Notes under the pieces: generated by a model | What the model saw: the letters and a program-made list of their open reading frames with translations, nothing else | Databases searched by the model: none | Told to the model about the DNA's origin: nothing | Position numbers and translations under genes: made by a program | Shown here: positions 8,656 to 16,464 of the stretch, one piece after another | Layout: each line of letters opens with the position of its first letter | Numbering within the stretch: position 1 is the first letter of the stretch | From: Fontivita pretiosa | GTDB taxonomy: Bacteria > Planctomycetota > Phycisphaerae > Tepidisphaerales > Tepidisphaeraceae | Length of the DNA: 64,000 nt | Assembly (NCBI RefSeq): GCF_050410795.1 | Contig: NZ_CP191258.1 | Span: 2,418,001 to 2,482,000, forward strand | Direction of reading: 5' to 3'

Positions 8656-10326
8656 ATGAGCAAACGAATCGTGATCATCGGAGGTGTGGCTGGCGGGATG
8701 AGCGCGGCGACTCGGGCGCGACGGATGAACGAGCATGCCGAGATTATCGTCATCGAGCGCAGCGGGCACATTTCGTTCGCCAATTGCGGCCTGCCGTACT
8801 ACATCGGCGGGGCGATCAAGGACGCGCACAAGCTGCTGGTGACCGATCCGCAGCGGGTGAAACAGCGATTCAACATCGACGTGCGGGTGCGTCACGAGGC
8901 GACACGTATCGACCGCGCCGGCAAGACGATCGACGTGACGGACCTGAGCAGCGGCAGGACGTTTCAGCTCGGCTACGACAAGCTGATCCTCTCGCCCGGG
9001 GCGGTGCCGATCGTGCCGGCGATTGCCAATGTCGATGCGCCCAACGTCTTTTCGCTGCGATCGATGGACGACACGCGGGCGATCGACCAGTGGATCCGCC
9101 AGCGCCAGCCGCGAAATGCTGTTGTCGTCGGCGCGGGGTTCATCGGGCTGGAGATGGCCGAAGCGCTGCACGAGCGGGGCATGGGCGTGACGGTGGTCGA
9201 GAAGCTGCCGCACCCGATGCCGCCGCTGGACGAGGAGATGACCGCGCCGATCGCCGCGGAGCTTGCCAGGCATGATGTGAAGCTGATCGTCGGCAGCGGG
9301 CTGAAGTCGCTTCGCGCCGGAAGCGACGGTCTGGTCAGCGCCGTCGAAGTCGAGGATGGGCGTGTGATCCCGTGCGACCTGGTCGTGCTGTCGATTGGCG
9401 TGAGGCCGAACGTGAAGTTGGCGCAGGAAGCCGGGCTGCGGATCGGATCCACCGGCGCGATTGCGGTGGATGGCGTGCAGCGTACGAGCGATCCGGACAT
9501 CTATGCGGTTGGCGACGCCAGCGAAGCGATCCACGCCGTGACGGATGCTCCGGTGCGGATTCCGCTGGCGGGTCCGGCAAACCGGCAGGGGCGCGTGGCG
9601 GGCGAGCACGCCGCCACCGGCCAGGCGCTGCCGGCCGGCAAAGTCCTGGGCACGGCGATCATGAAGCTGTTTGACCTTGCCGTCGGAATCACCGGCTTGT
9701 GCGAGCGTGCAGCGAGGCAGGCGGGTTTTGTGGATGTCGACTCGGCCTACGTGCTGCCCGCGAATCACGCCGGCTACTACCCCGGCGCCCAGGCGATGCG
9801 GATCAAGCTGGTCTACGACAACGCCAGCGGGCGCGTGCTGGGGGCGCAGATCGTCGGAGGCGCGGGCGTGGACAAGCGTCTGGACGTCATCGCCACGGCC
9901 ATGCACTTTAAGGGCACGATCGATGACCTGGCGACGCTGGATCTGGCGTATGCGCCGCCGTTCGGCTCGGCGAAGGATGCGGTGCACATGGCGGCGTTCG
10001 TGGCGCAGAATCAGCGTCGCGGGGTGATGCGCGCGGTGCCGCCGGGGTCGCTGGACGACCAGCAGCTCATCGACGTGCGTACCCCCGAGGAATTCGCCGC
10101 CGGTACGATCCGCGGCGCGATCAACATCCCGCTGGATGAGCTTCGTCGCCGCCACAGCGAGCTGGACCGATCCCGGCCAATAGTGGTGATGTGTCAGGTC
10201 GGCCTGCGGGGATACGTGGCGCAGCGGATGCTCGAGCAGCTTGGATTTACCCAGGTGAAGAATCTGAAGGGCGGTTTTGCGCTGGCGCGGGACGTACTGA
10301 AGGATCGCGTGACGGCAGCGCAGTAG
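8656..10326 (+). CDS. CoA-disulfide/persulfide reductase with C-terminal rhodanese (CoADR-RHD)
   Basis: A 556-residue FAD- and NAD(P)H-dependent single-cysteine reductase. The FAD motif GGVAGGMSAATRAR lies at the N-terminus, the redox cysteine Cys44 is in SFANCGLPYYIGG, and the second nucleotide site is VVVGAGFIGLEMAE. After the dimerisation domain a rhodanese domain (about residues 465-556) carries VMCQVGLRGY with Cys near 512. Enzymes of this fused type reduce CoA persulfides or polysulfide, releasing sulfide or feeding the rhodanese. It is the last gene of the ArsR-headed operon, 35 bases after the dioxygenase. Confidence 0.9.
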   Translation: MSKRIVIIGGVAGGMSAATRARRMNEHAEIIVIERSGHISFANCGLPYYIGGAIKDAHKLLVTDPQRVKQRFNIDVRVRHEATRIDRAGKTIDVTDLSSGRTFQLGYDKLILSPGAVPIVPAIANVDAPNVFSLRSMDDTRAIDQWIRQRQPRNAVVVGAGFIGLEMAEALHERGMGVTVVEKLPHPMPPLDEEMTAPIAAELARHDVKLIVGSGLKSLRAGSDGLVSAVEVEDGRVIPCDLVVLSIGVRPNVKLAQEAGLRIGSTGAIAVDGVQRTSDPDIYAVGDASEAIHAVTDAPVRIPLAGPANRQGRVAGEHAATGQALPAGKVLGTAIMKLFDLAVGITGLCERAARQAGFVDVDSAYVLPANHAGYYPGAQAMRIKLVYDNASGRVLGAQIVGGAGVDKRLDVIATAMHFKGTIDDLATLDLAYAPPFGSAKDAVHMAAFVAQNQRRGVMRAVPPGSLDDQQLIDVRTPEEFAAGTIRGAINIPLDELRRRHSELDRSRPIVVMCQVGLRGYVAQRMLEQLGFTQVKNLKGGFALARDVLKDRVTAAQ

Positions 10327-10386
10327 AAGCAGCACAAGAACAGACTGACGCGCGTTGCGTGTGCAGCCGGCGAGCAGACTCTACGG

Positions 10387-10944
10387 CTAGACGGGCGGGT
10401 CGGCAGATCCCAGGTGATCGTGGAGCAGCGCCCGCATCACGGCAACGGTGCGTTCGACGGGGAATTGTTCACTGGCGGCCGGGACGTGGACAAAGCCACA
10501 GCATTCGGGCCAGCCGCATCGCGAAGCGTGATCCAGCAGCGTCCAGTAGGAGCCCTCGCAGACGTACAGGCCGCAGTCGTCGGAGAACCGCCAGGGCACA
10601 CTCAGCCGATCCAGCGTTGTGATGAAGGATTCCCACGGCCAGTTGCCGCGAAGCTGCGCCTCGCCGGGCAATGCTTCGAACGGCTGCACTTTGCGGGCGA
10701 TTCGTTCCAGTCGGAAGCTGTCGCCCGGCGCCAGGCCCGTGCACAGGCACGCCTGCGGTCGCAGCTCATCGATCAGGCCAAGCAGACGACTGCGGGCGGC
10801 GTGGAAATCCACCGGCAGCACCCGCCCTGCCACCCCCAGCGCGCCCAGCTCCGCGGCGAGGATCTCGGCGGCCTGTCCGCTTGGGTTGACCTGATATCGG
10901 TCAAACGGCTGGAAGCCGGTGATCAACAGTCGCGGCCGGCGCAT
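10387..10944 (-). CDS. Divergent pyroglutamyl-peptidase I (family C15)
   Basis: A 185-residue protein starting MRRPRLLITGFQPFD, close to the family's GFEPF start. The catalytic triad can be placed: Glu80 (SFRLERIA), Cys129 (CGLYVCEGSYW) and His153 (CGFVHVPAASEQ). The family removes N-terminal pyroglutamate from peptides in the cytosol. The loops differ clearly from the classical enzymes (usual ITPER and NTAG motifs are not kept), and length is slightly short. The gene is convergent with the sulfur operon and divergent from the lipoprotein gene. The catalytic residues suggest it is active; exact substrate is unsure. Confidence 0.78.
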   Translation of the reverse strand: MRRPRLLITGFQPFDRYQVNPSGQAAEILAAELGALGVAGRVLPVDFHAARSRLLGLIDELRPQACLCTGLAPGDSFRLERIARKVQPFEALPGEAQLRGNWPWESFITTLDRLSVPWRFSDDCGLYVCEGSYWTLLDHASRCGWPECCGFVHVPAASEQFPVERTVAVMRALLHDHLGSADPPV

Positions 10945-11034
10945 CGCGGGCGAGTATATCTGGATGCAGGCTGGTGCGGCTACAATCGTCTTGTCTTTGG
11001 GGGGTCCAACAAGCCGCAGGCAAAGGCGGAAAGG

Positions 11035-11721
11035 ATGGATCGGATGAAACCGAACGTATGGCCGGTGGCAGTGACGGCGACGGTTCTGCTGGCGCTGCTG
11101 CTGGGCGGCTGCGCCACCACGCGAAAGATCTACTACAACGCCTGGGAAGGCATGGGCTATGCCAAGCGCGAACGCCTCGTCGATAACGTGAAAAAGGCGC
11201 GGCAGGAGCAGGTCGAGGCCAAGCAGCAGTTCGCCAGCGCGCTGGAGCAGTTCAGGAGCGTGGTGAACTTCGAGGGCGGAGACCTCGAAAAGGTCTACAA
11301 CAAGCTCAACCACGAGTACGAGGCGTCAGAGAAGCAGGCCGAGCAGGTGCGCGACAGGATTCAGTCGGTGAAGAACGTGGCCAGGGCGCTGTTCGACGAA
11401 TGGCGAGGGGAGATCAAACAGATCAAGGACGATCCGTCGATCCGGCAGCAGAGCCAGCAGCTCTACGACAGAACGTATCGCAGCTACGAGGAGCTGATCC
11501 AGCGGATGGATGCGGCGGCGGCGACGATGGAGCCGGTTCTCACCAAGTTCAAGAACCGCGTGCTGTTCCTGAAGCACAACCTCAACGCCCAGGCGATCGC
11601 GTCGCTGAAGGGAACGGAAATCGAGCTTGGCGGCGACATCGAAAAGCTCATCAGGACGATGGAAGCGAGCATCGCGGAGGCGGATGAGTTCATCGCGGAG
11701 ATCCAGCCGAAAAAGTCGTGA
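11035..11721 (+). CDS. DUF2959-family lipoprotein
   Basis: A lipoprotein signal peptide with lipobox LLGGC (Cys26) is followed by about 200 residues that are almost wholly helical and charged, with long heptad-rich stretches (AKREQ..., NKLNHEYEASEKQAEQV). The pattern, TTRKIYYNAWEGMGYAKRE after the lipid anchor, matches the DUF2959 family of unknown function. ATG 11035 or 11044 may start it; AAGGA at 11031-11035 favours 11044. A likely -10 box TACAAT lies near 10980. It is expected in the periplasm, anchored to a membrane. Confidence 0.82.
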   Translation: MDRMKPNVWPVAVTATVLLALLLGGCATTRKIYYNAWEGMGYAKRERLVDNVKKARQEQVEAKQQFASALEQFRSVVNFEGGDLEKVYNKLNHEYEASEKQAEQVRDRIQSVKNVARALFDEWRGEIKQIKDDPSIRQQSQQLYDRTYRSYEELIQRMDAAAATMEPVLTKFKNRVLFLKHNLNAQAIASLKGTEIELGGDIEKLIRTMEASIAEADEFIAEIQPKKS

Positions 11722-11784
11722 GCCGTCGATTGTTGATTTGCGGTCTTTTGATTGGCGAGTTGGAGCAGCACGAGGAGCTTGCAC

Positions 11785-12264
11785 ATGCGCGCATATTCCA
11801 TGGCAGGGGTCGTGTCCATCGCGGTCATCGTGGGGGCGGTGGTTTTGGCGCAAGACCAGGGAGGGGATCACGTGCCGCGGCAGCGGCTGGCGACGGTGGA
11901 GCAGGCATCGGCGTTCGCCGAAGCGTTCCTGCGCACGCTTGCCAGCGGCAGCGCGTTCGAGGCCTTCAACGCCGTCAAGTCGGCGCTGCCCGGGGAAGAA
12001 GCCGTGGCCGTGGACCAGACACGCGATGCCACGCTGGAGATGCTCGATCGCCTGCGCCCCACCCACGGAGATCCGGTGGGATACGATATCGTGGCCAGGC
12101 GGTCGCTGGGCTCGTCAGTGGTGCGGATCGAGTGTCTGCTGAAGCTTCAGCGCTATCCGGTGCGATGCACGGTGGTGTTCTATCGCCCGCACGACTCGTG
12201 GCTGCCGGTGCAGATTCTCTTCGACGAAGACATCCGGCTGATGTTCGAGGAACTGAACCGGTAA
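11785..12264 (+). CDS. Secreted or membrane-tethered protein of unknown function
   Basis: A 159-residue protein beginning with an N-terminal hydrophobic segment (AGVVSIAVIVGAVVLA) that could be a signal peptide or anchor. The rest looks like a small alpha/beta domain of the kind seen in DUF4864- or NTF2-like proteins, but I cannot assign a family. The ATG at 11785 is chosen because GAGGAG lies eight bases upstream; the frame is open a little further up. Its stop is one base before the asparagine synthetase start, so the two are co-transcribed. Confidence 0.65.
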   Translation: MRAYSMAGVVSIAVIVGAVVLAQDQGGDHVPRQRLATVEQASAFAEAFLRTLASGSAFEAFNAVKSALPGEEAVAVDQTRDATLEMLDRLRPTHGDPVGYDIVARRSLGSSVVRIECLLKLQRYPVRCTVVFYRPHDSWLPVQILFDEDIRLMFEELNR

Positions 12265-12265
12265 C

Positions 12266-14146
12266 ATGTGCGGCTTTGCGGGCGTAGTGGCGTGGGATGA
12301 GAAGTATCGCGTCTCGCCAGAGACGCTGGAAACGATGTCGCGCGCGATTGCGCACCGCGGCCCGGACGGGCAGGGGTATCACCTCACGCGCCAGAACGAG
12401 CCGATCACGCCCCAGATGCCGCAGGTGGGGCTGGCGTTTCGCCGGCTGGCGATTCTGGACCCGGATCCGCGCAGCAATCAACCCTTCCACATCGGCCCGC
12501 TGACGCTGGTCTTCAATGGCGAGATCTACAACTTCAGGGAACTGAAGTCCGAGATCTCCCGTCTCAGGCCCGACTACCGCTGGCGGACCACCGGCGATAC
12601 GGAAGTGCTGCTGATGGCGTACGACGTCTGGCGCGAAAAGTGCCTGGAGAAACTGAATGGCATGTTCGCGTTTGCGGTCTGGGACGAGCAGAAAAAGGAA
12701 CTGTTTGTGGCGCGGGATCGGATGGGGCAGAAGCCGCTGTTCCTTGCACATCATCCCGGGCAGATGATCGCCTTCGCCAGCGAGCTTCAGGCGTTGCGGA
12801 GTCAGGATTCTTCGGCGGCGGAAGACGTCCTGATCGAGTATCTGCGATACGGCTGTATTGGCGGATGCAGATCGGTGCAGCGGCACTGCGTGAAGCAGGC
12901 CGCCGGCTCCTGGAGCGTGTTTCGGCTGGGGATCTGCCAGAGCGGCGGCCGGTTTTTCGATCCGAATGCGGCCAAAGAACGGTGCGATGATGCGCGCACG
13001 CAGACGCAGCTTCGCGTGCGTCGCGCGGTGCAGCGCCAACTGGTTTCTGATGTTCCCCTGGGCGTGTTCCTGTCCGGCGGGATCGATTCCAGCGTCATCG
13101 CTGCCTGCGCGCGGCAGTTCGGGCCGGTCGAGACGTTCAGCATCGGATTTGACGATCCGCGCTACGATGAGACGCCGTATGCGGCGGCTGTGGCCCGGCA
13201 CCTGGGGACCCACCATCGCCAGTTCATCGTTCATCCGACCGCGGCGGAAGATCTGCCGAAGCTGGCGCAGGTGTTTGGCGAGCCTTTCGGCGATTCGTCG
13301 GCGCTTCCGACGCACTACCTGGCGAGGGAGACGCGAAAACACGTCAAGGTCGCGCTCAGCGGCGACGGAGGCGACGAGCTTTTCGGCGGGTACGATCGCT
13401 ATCGCGCGATGCACATCTGCTCGCGGCTGGCGCGATCGCCGCGGGCGGCGCGTCACCTGGTGGCCGCGCTGGCCAGACCCTGGTCCGCCGGGCATCCCAA
13501 ATCCACGCTCACGCGGGCTGCGCGGCTGCTCGGCTCGCTCCAGCTCGACCACGCCCACCGATATGCTTCCTATCTGCGAATCTTCGATGACGCGACCCTG
13601 GCGGAGCTGTTGCCGTGCCAGCAGATGCACCCCGCCGACCATGTCGCGGAGCTGTTCGAGCAGCAGCTTGAGGCTGGCGCGACGCCCGTCGAAGCCGCGC
13701 TGGCCGTGGATCGCCTCACGTATCTGCCCGACGACCTGCTGACCAAAGTCGATCGCTGCTCGATGCTGCATGGCCTGGAGGTTCGCAGCCCGTTCATGGA
13801 TCATGAGCTGGTACAGTTGGCGGCGGGGTTGACGACGGATCAGCTTCTTGGGGGCGGACCGAAGCGCATGCTTCGCGAAGCGTTCGCAAAGGACCTGCCG
13901 GATTTCGTGTTCAAGCGGAGGAAGATGGGCTTTGCCGTGCCGATCGGGGAGTGGTTCCGTGGCGAGCTCAGGCCCATGCTGCGGGAGAGCCTGTTTGCGT
14001 CCGATTCGTTCTCGCGGGATCACTTCAATATGAAGGTGATTGAGCGGCTTGTGGATGAGCACGAACGCCAGCGCGTTGATCACTCTCAGCGCCTGTACGC
14101 GCTTCTGATGCTGGAGCTTTGGTGGCGGTGGTACCGTGGCAGTTAA
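12266..14146 (+). CDS. asnB: Asparagine synthetase (glutamine-hydrolysing)
   Basis: A 626-residue class II amidotransferase. Cys2 of MCGFAGVV is the glutaminase nucleophile; RGPDGQG and FNGEIYN follow. The synthetase half has the ATP loop FLSGGIDSS (about residue 270) and SGDGGDELFGGYDRY (about 372). The length is normal. The inter-domain segment (about residues 193-235) is unusually Cys-rich (YGCIGGCRSV, RHCVKQ) compared with the usual IPAPxSIYxxVxKLPPG, but stays in frame. The family makes asparagine or amidates cell-surface precursors; the nearby GtrB-like transferase makes the second possible. Confidence 0.9.
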   Translation: MCGFAGVVAWDEKYRVSPETLETMSRAIAHRGPDGQGYHLTRQNEPITPQMPQVGLAFRRLAILDPDPRSNQPFHIGPLTLVFNGEIYNFRELKSEISRLRPDYRWRTTGDTEVLLMAYDVWREKCLEKLNGMFAFAVWDEQKKELFVARDRMGQKPLFLAHHPGQMIAFASELQALRSQDSSAAEDVLIEYLRYGCIGGCRSVQRHCVKQAAGSWSVFRLGICQSGGRFFDPNAAKERCDDARTQTQLRVRRAVQRQLVSDVPLGVFLSGGIDSSVIAACARQFGPVETFSIGFDDPRYDETPYAAAVARHLGTHHRQFIVHPTAAEDLPKLAQVFGEPFGDSSALPTHYLARETRKHVKVALSGDGGDELFGGYDRYRAMHICSRLARSPRAARHLVAALARPWSAGHPKSTLTRAARLLGSLQLDHAHRYASYLRIFDDATLAELLPCQQMHPADHVAELFEQQLEAGATPVEAALAVDRLTYLPDDLLTKVDRCSMLHGLEVRSPFMDHELVQLAAGLTTDQLLGGGPKRMLREAFAKDLPDFVFKRRKMGFAVPIGEWFRGELRPMLRESLFASDSFSRDHFNMKVIERLVDEHERQRVDHSQRLYALLMLELWWRWYRGS

Positions 14147-14817
14147 CCACGGATGAACGCGGATGAACGCGGAACAGATCTGCTGGCTCGTAGCGTGTCA
14201 CGACCGTCTGGGTCGTGCACGCGCTGCTCGCACCGGCGGGACGCCTGACGTTCATACACGTTTCTGGAAGCCCTCCTTGAGGCAGCAGAGCGGACAGGCG
14301 TGGCACCCGTGCCCGGCGGCATAAAGTGATGAACAGCACGGGGAGCGGATTTTCGAACTCGAGCGCACCCTGCATGGCCGGGACGGCCATGCCACAAGTG
14401 GCTCGGACGTGTCACGGGCGTCCCGCCCGTGCCTGGCGGCATGAAGTGATGAACAACCCAGAGATCCAACGTTCGAACTCGAGTGCACCCTGCATGGCCG
14501 GGACGGCCATGCTACAGTTGGCTCGGACGTGTCACGGGCGTCTCGCCCGTGCCTAGCGGCATGGAGTGATCAATGGGCCGGGTGTCGGACTTTCGAGTTC
14601 GAGCGCACCCTGCATGGCCGGGACGGCCATGCTACGGTTGGCTCGTCTTCACCTTCTTCGCACGCACCTGGGAGCCTGAGCGAAAAACTCGGGTCGTCCG
14701 AGATGTGTATCAACGACAGGCGGGAAACCCGTGACACGAGTGACCTGGGCGTGCCGCTGTGTCCACCGCGGCGGCGGCTTCGTGACTTGAAGTCCTGGTG
14801 GTTATATTTTGCAATCG
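14147..14817. repeat. Gene-free 0.67 kb with three 120-bp tandem repeats of palindromes
   Basis: No gene is seen here. From 14281 to 14645 a unit of exactly 120 bases is repeated three times (units from 14281, 14401 and 14521; the first is more diverged). Each unit holds two palindromes, CACGGGCGTCCCGCCCGTG-like and CATGGCCGGGACGGCCATG, joined by conserved spacers (GGCGGCATGAAGTGATGAA, TCGAACTCGAGCGCACCCTG). A further palindrome, CACGACC-N5-GGTCGTG, lies at 14199-14217. A minus-strand copy of the same unit occurs near 50.3 kb. The block separates asnB from the glycosyltransferase gene. Confidence 0.85.
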
Positions 14818-15762
14818 ATGATCAGCGTCGTTGTTCCGATTTATAACGAGCAGGAGAACCTGCCGGAGCTGCGCCGCCGGCTGACGGCGGCATTGGACTC
14901 GACGGGCGAATCGTGGGAGCTGATCTTCGTCAATGACGGCAGCCGCGACCGCTCGGCGGAGATCATCCGCCAGTACCACGCTGAAGACCCCCGCATCAAG
15001 CTGATCGAGCTGTCCCGCAACTTCGGGCACCAGCCTGCGGTGACGGCGGGAATCCATCACGCCAGCGGCGACTGCGTCATCCTGATCGACGGAGATCTCC
15101 AGGATCCGCCCGAAGTCATTCCCGAGATGGTCAGCAAGTGGAAGCAGGGTTTCCAGGTGGTGCTGGGCGAGCGGCACAGCCGCGGCGATGGCTCTGGGGC
15201 GCGGGGGATCGGATTCAAGCTTTTTTATCCGATTTTCCGGCGAATCAGCGATCTGCCCACCATGCCCGATGCCGGCATCTTCGGGCTGATGGATCGCGCG
15301 GTGGTCAACGAGTTCAACAAGCTGCCCGAACGCAACCGCTTCATTCCGGGACTGCGAAGCTGGCTGGGATTCAAATCCACCAGCGTGCTGTACGATCGCC
15401 AAGACCGCGCCGCAGGCAAGCCCAAGCAGACCCTTCGGCGGCTGATCAAGTATGCCATGGACGGCATGCTCAGCTTCAGCTACAAGCCGCTGAAGGTCGC
15501 GACGTGGATGGGGTTCATCGTCTCGGGCGGCGCGTTCCTGCTGGCGGTCTACTACTTCATCGACTTCCTGCGACACCGCGAAAAATACGGCAGCGGATTC
15601 ACCACGCTGATCCTGTGCATGTTGTTCCTGGGCGGAGTGCAGCTCATCGCCATCGGCGTGCTGGGCGAGTACATCGGCCGAATCTACGAGGAGATCAAGC
15701 AACGCCCGCTGTATATTGTCTCCGACACCCTGGGGATCGAAAAAAAGCCCGACTCAAGGTAG
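14818..15762 (+). CDS. GtrB/DPM1-like polyprenyl-phosphate glycosyltransferase
   Basis: A 314-residue GT2 enzyme. The GT-A fold shows SVVVPIYNEQENL at the N-terminus, the donor-binding VNDGSRD, and the metal-binding IDGDLQDPP. Two C-terminal transmembrane segments (about residues 228-250 and 262-287) and the tail GEYIGRIYEEIKQRPLYIV are typical of GtrB/ArnC-type proteins, which load a sugar on undecaprenyl phosphate at the cytoplasmic side of the membrane. The first good start is ATG 14818, only about ten bases after an AT-rich TATATTTT, so the leader may be very short. The sugar is unknown. Confidence 0.9.
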   Translation: MISVVVPIYNEQENLPELRRRLTAALDSTGESWELIFVNDGSRDRSAEIIRQYHAEDPRIKLIELSRNFGHQPAVTAGIHHASGDCVILIDGDLQDPPEVIPEMVSKWKQGFQVVLGERHSRGDGSGARGIGFKLFYPIFRRISDLPTMPDAGIFGLMDRAVVNEFNKLPERNRFIPGLRSWLGFKSTSVLYDRQDRAAGKPKQTLRRLIKYAMDGMLSFSYKPLKVATWMGFIVSGGAFLLAVYYFIDFLRHREKYGSGFTTLILCMLFLGGVQLIAIGVLGEYIGRIYEEIKQRPLYIVSDTLGIEKKPDSR

Positions 15763-15789
15763 GCTCGAAGCGATCGCCAGCGAGCAGTC

Positions 15790-16464
15790 ATGGCGCAATA
15801 TCAGGCCGACCAGAACCGCCGAGATCCGCGCACGCCCATTCAGATGCAGGAACGGGCGCAGCTTCCGATCGTCTGGTTGGTGGTGATCGGACTGGTAGCC
15901 CTCGGATTCATCGTGCATCTGGCGATGAGCTTTCTGGGCGGCGGCGGAATGGTCATCTGGCCTTTCGTCTTCGCGGTCTGCGTCCTGCTGATCGTCAATG
16001 ACGCATCCAACAGCAACGCTGTCGGCGTGCCGCCGCTTCAGGCGTATGGGCTGTTTTTCGGCGTGCTGGCCGCCTTCTTCGCGTTTGTGTTCCTGGTCAG
16101 CAGCACGATCAATCCATGGCTGATTGTTGTGGGCGCCATCGCCGCGGGCGCGTGGCTCGTGTATGACTGGATCGGGCGCCGGCGGCGACAGCGAGCCATC
16201 GACCGGCTGCGCATGCAGGGCTTGTGCGTACGATGCCAGACCCCCGTCACCAATGGCCGGGACGATGTCTGCCCCAATTGCCTTCTTCCGGTCAATCCCG
16301 AACGCACGAACCTGTTTCGGCTGGGTCTGGCAATCGCCAACAAGAGCCGCTCGCAGACGGCGCGTCAGGTGCTCACTGGCCGCAAGCTCGGCAGAACGCA
16401 GCTCAAGGAGCAGGCGCTCAGAACGCGGCTGGCCAAGCCGGCAAGCTACAGGAAAAAGGGCTAA
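15790..16464 (+). CDS. Membrane protein with C-terminal zinc-ribbon
   Basis: A 224-residue protein of unknown function. Four hydrophobic segments lie between residues 20 and 120 (for example VWLVVIGLVALGFIVHLAM and WLIVVGAIAAGAWLVYDWI). A four-cysteine zinc ribbon follows (CVRCQTPV...DVCPNCLLPV, about residues 141-162). The tail is basic. It follows the glycosyltransferase after 27 bases and probably shares its transcript. Its end overlaps that of the convergent amylase gene by four bases. Confidence 0.7.
   Translation: MAQYQADQNRRDPRTPIQMQERAQLPIVWLVVIGLVALGFIVHLAMSFLGGGGMVIWPFVFAVCVLLIVNDASNSNAVGVPPLQAYGLFFGVLAAFFAFVFLVSSTINPWLIVVGAIAAGAWLVYDWIGRRRRQRAIDRLRMQGLCVRCQTPVTNGRDDVCPNCLLPVNPERTNLFRLGLAIANKSRSQTARQVLTGRKLGRTQLKEQALRTRLAKPASYRKKG

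Noticed and set aside
6926..10335. Two long minus-strand frames opposite the persulfide genes
   Set aside because: No motifs, odd composition, and full overlap with two well-conserved enzymes on the plus strand.
12841..12960. Double frameshift in asnB
   Set aside because: The odd Cys-rich linker still aligns in frame with the family pattern (RSV...KQAAGSW...FRLG...FFDPN), so no shift is needed.
11975..14083. Minus-strand frame of 702 codons opposite asnB
   Set aside because: Shadow of the asparagine synthetase gene; composition rich in Arg/His/Pro.
14341..14600. TTCGAACTCGAG motif resembling a tRNA T-arm
   Set aside because: It is part of each repeat unit and no acceptor or anticodon stem can be folded around it.
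14281..14645. Possible CRISPR array
   Set aside because: The units are 120 bases, palindromic and contiguous with conserved spacers; no cas genes nearby.
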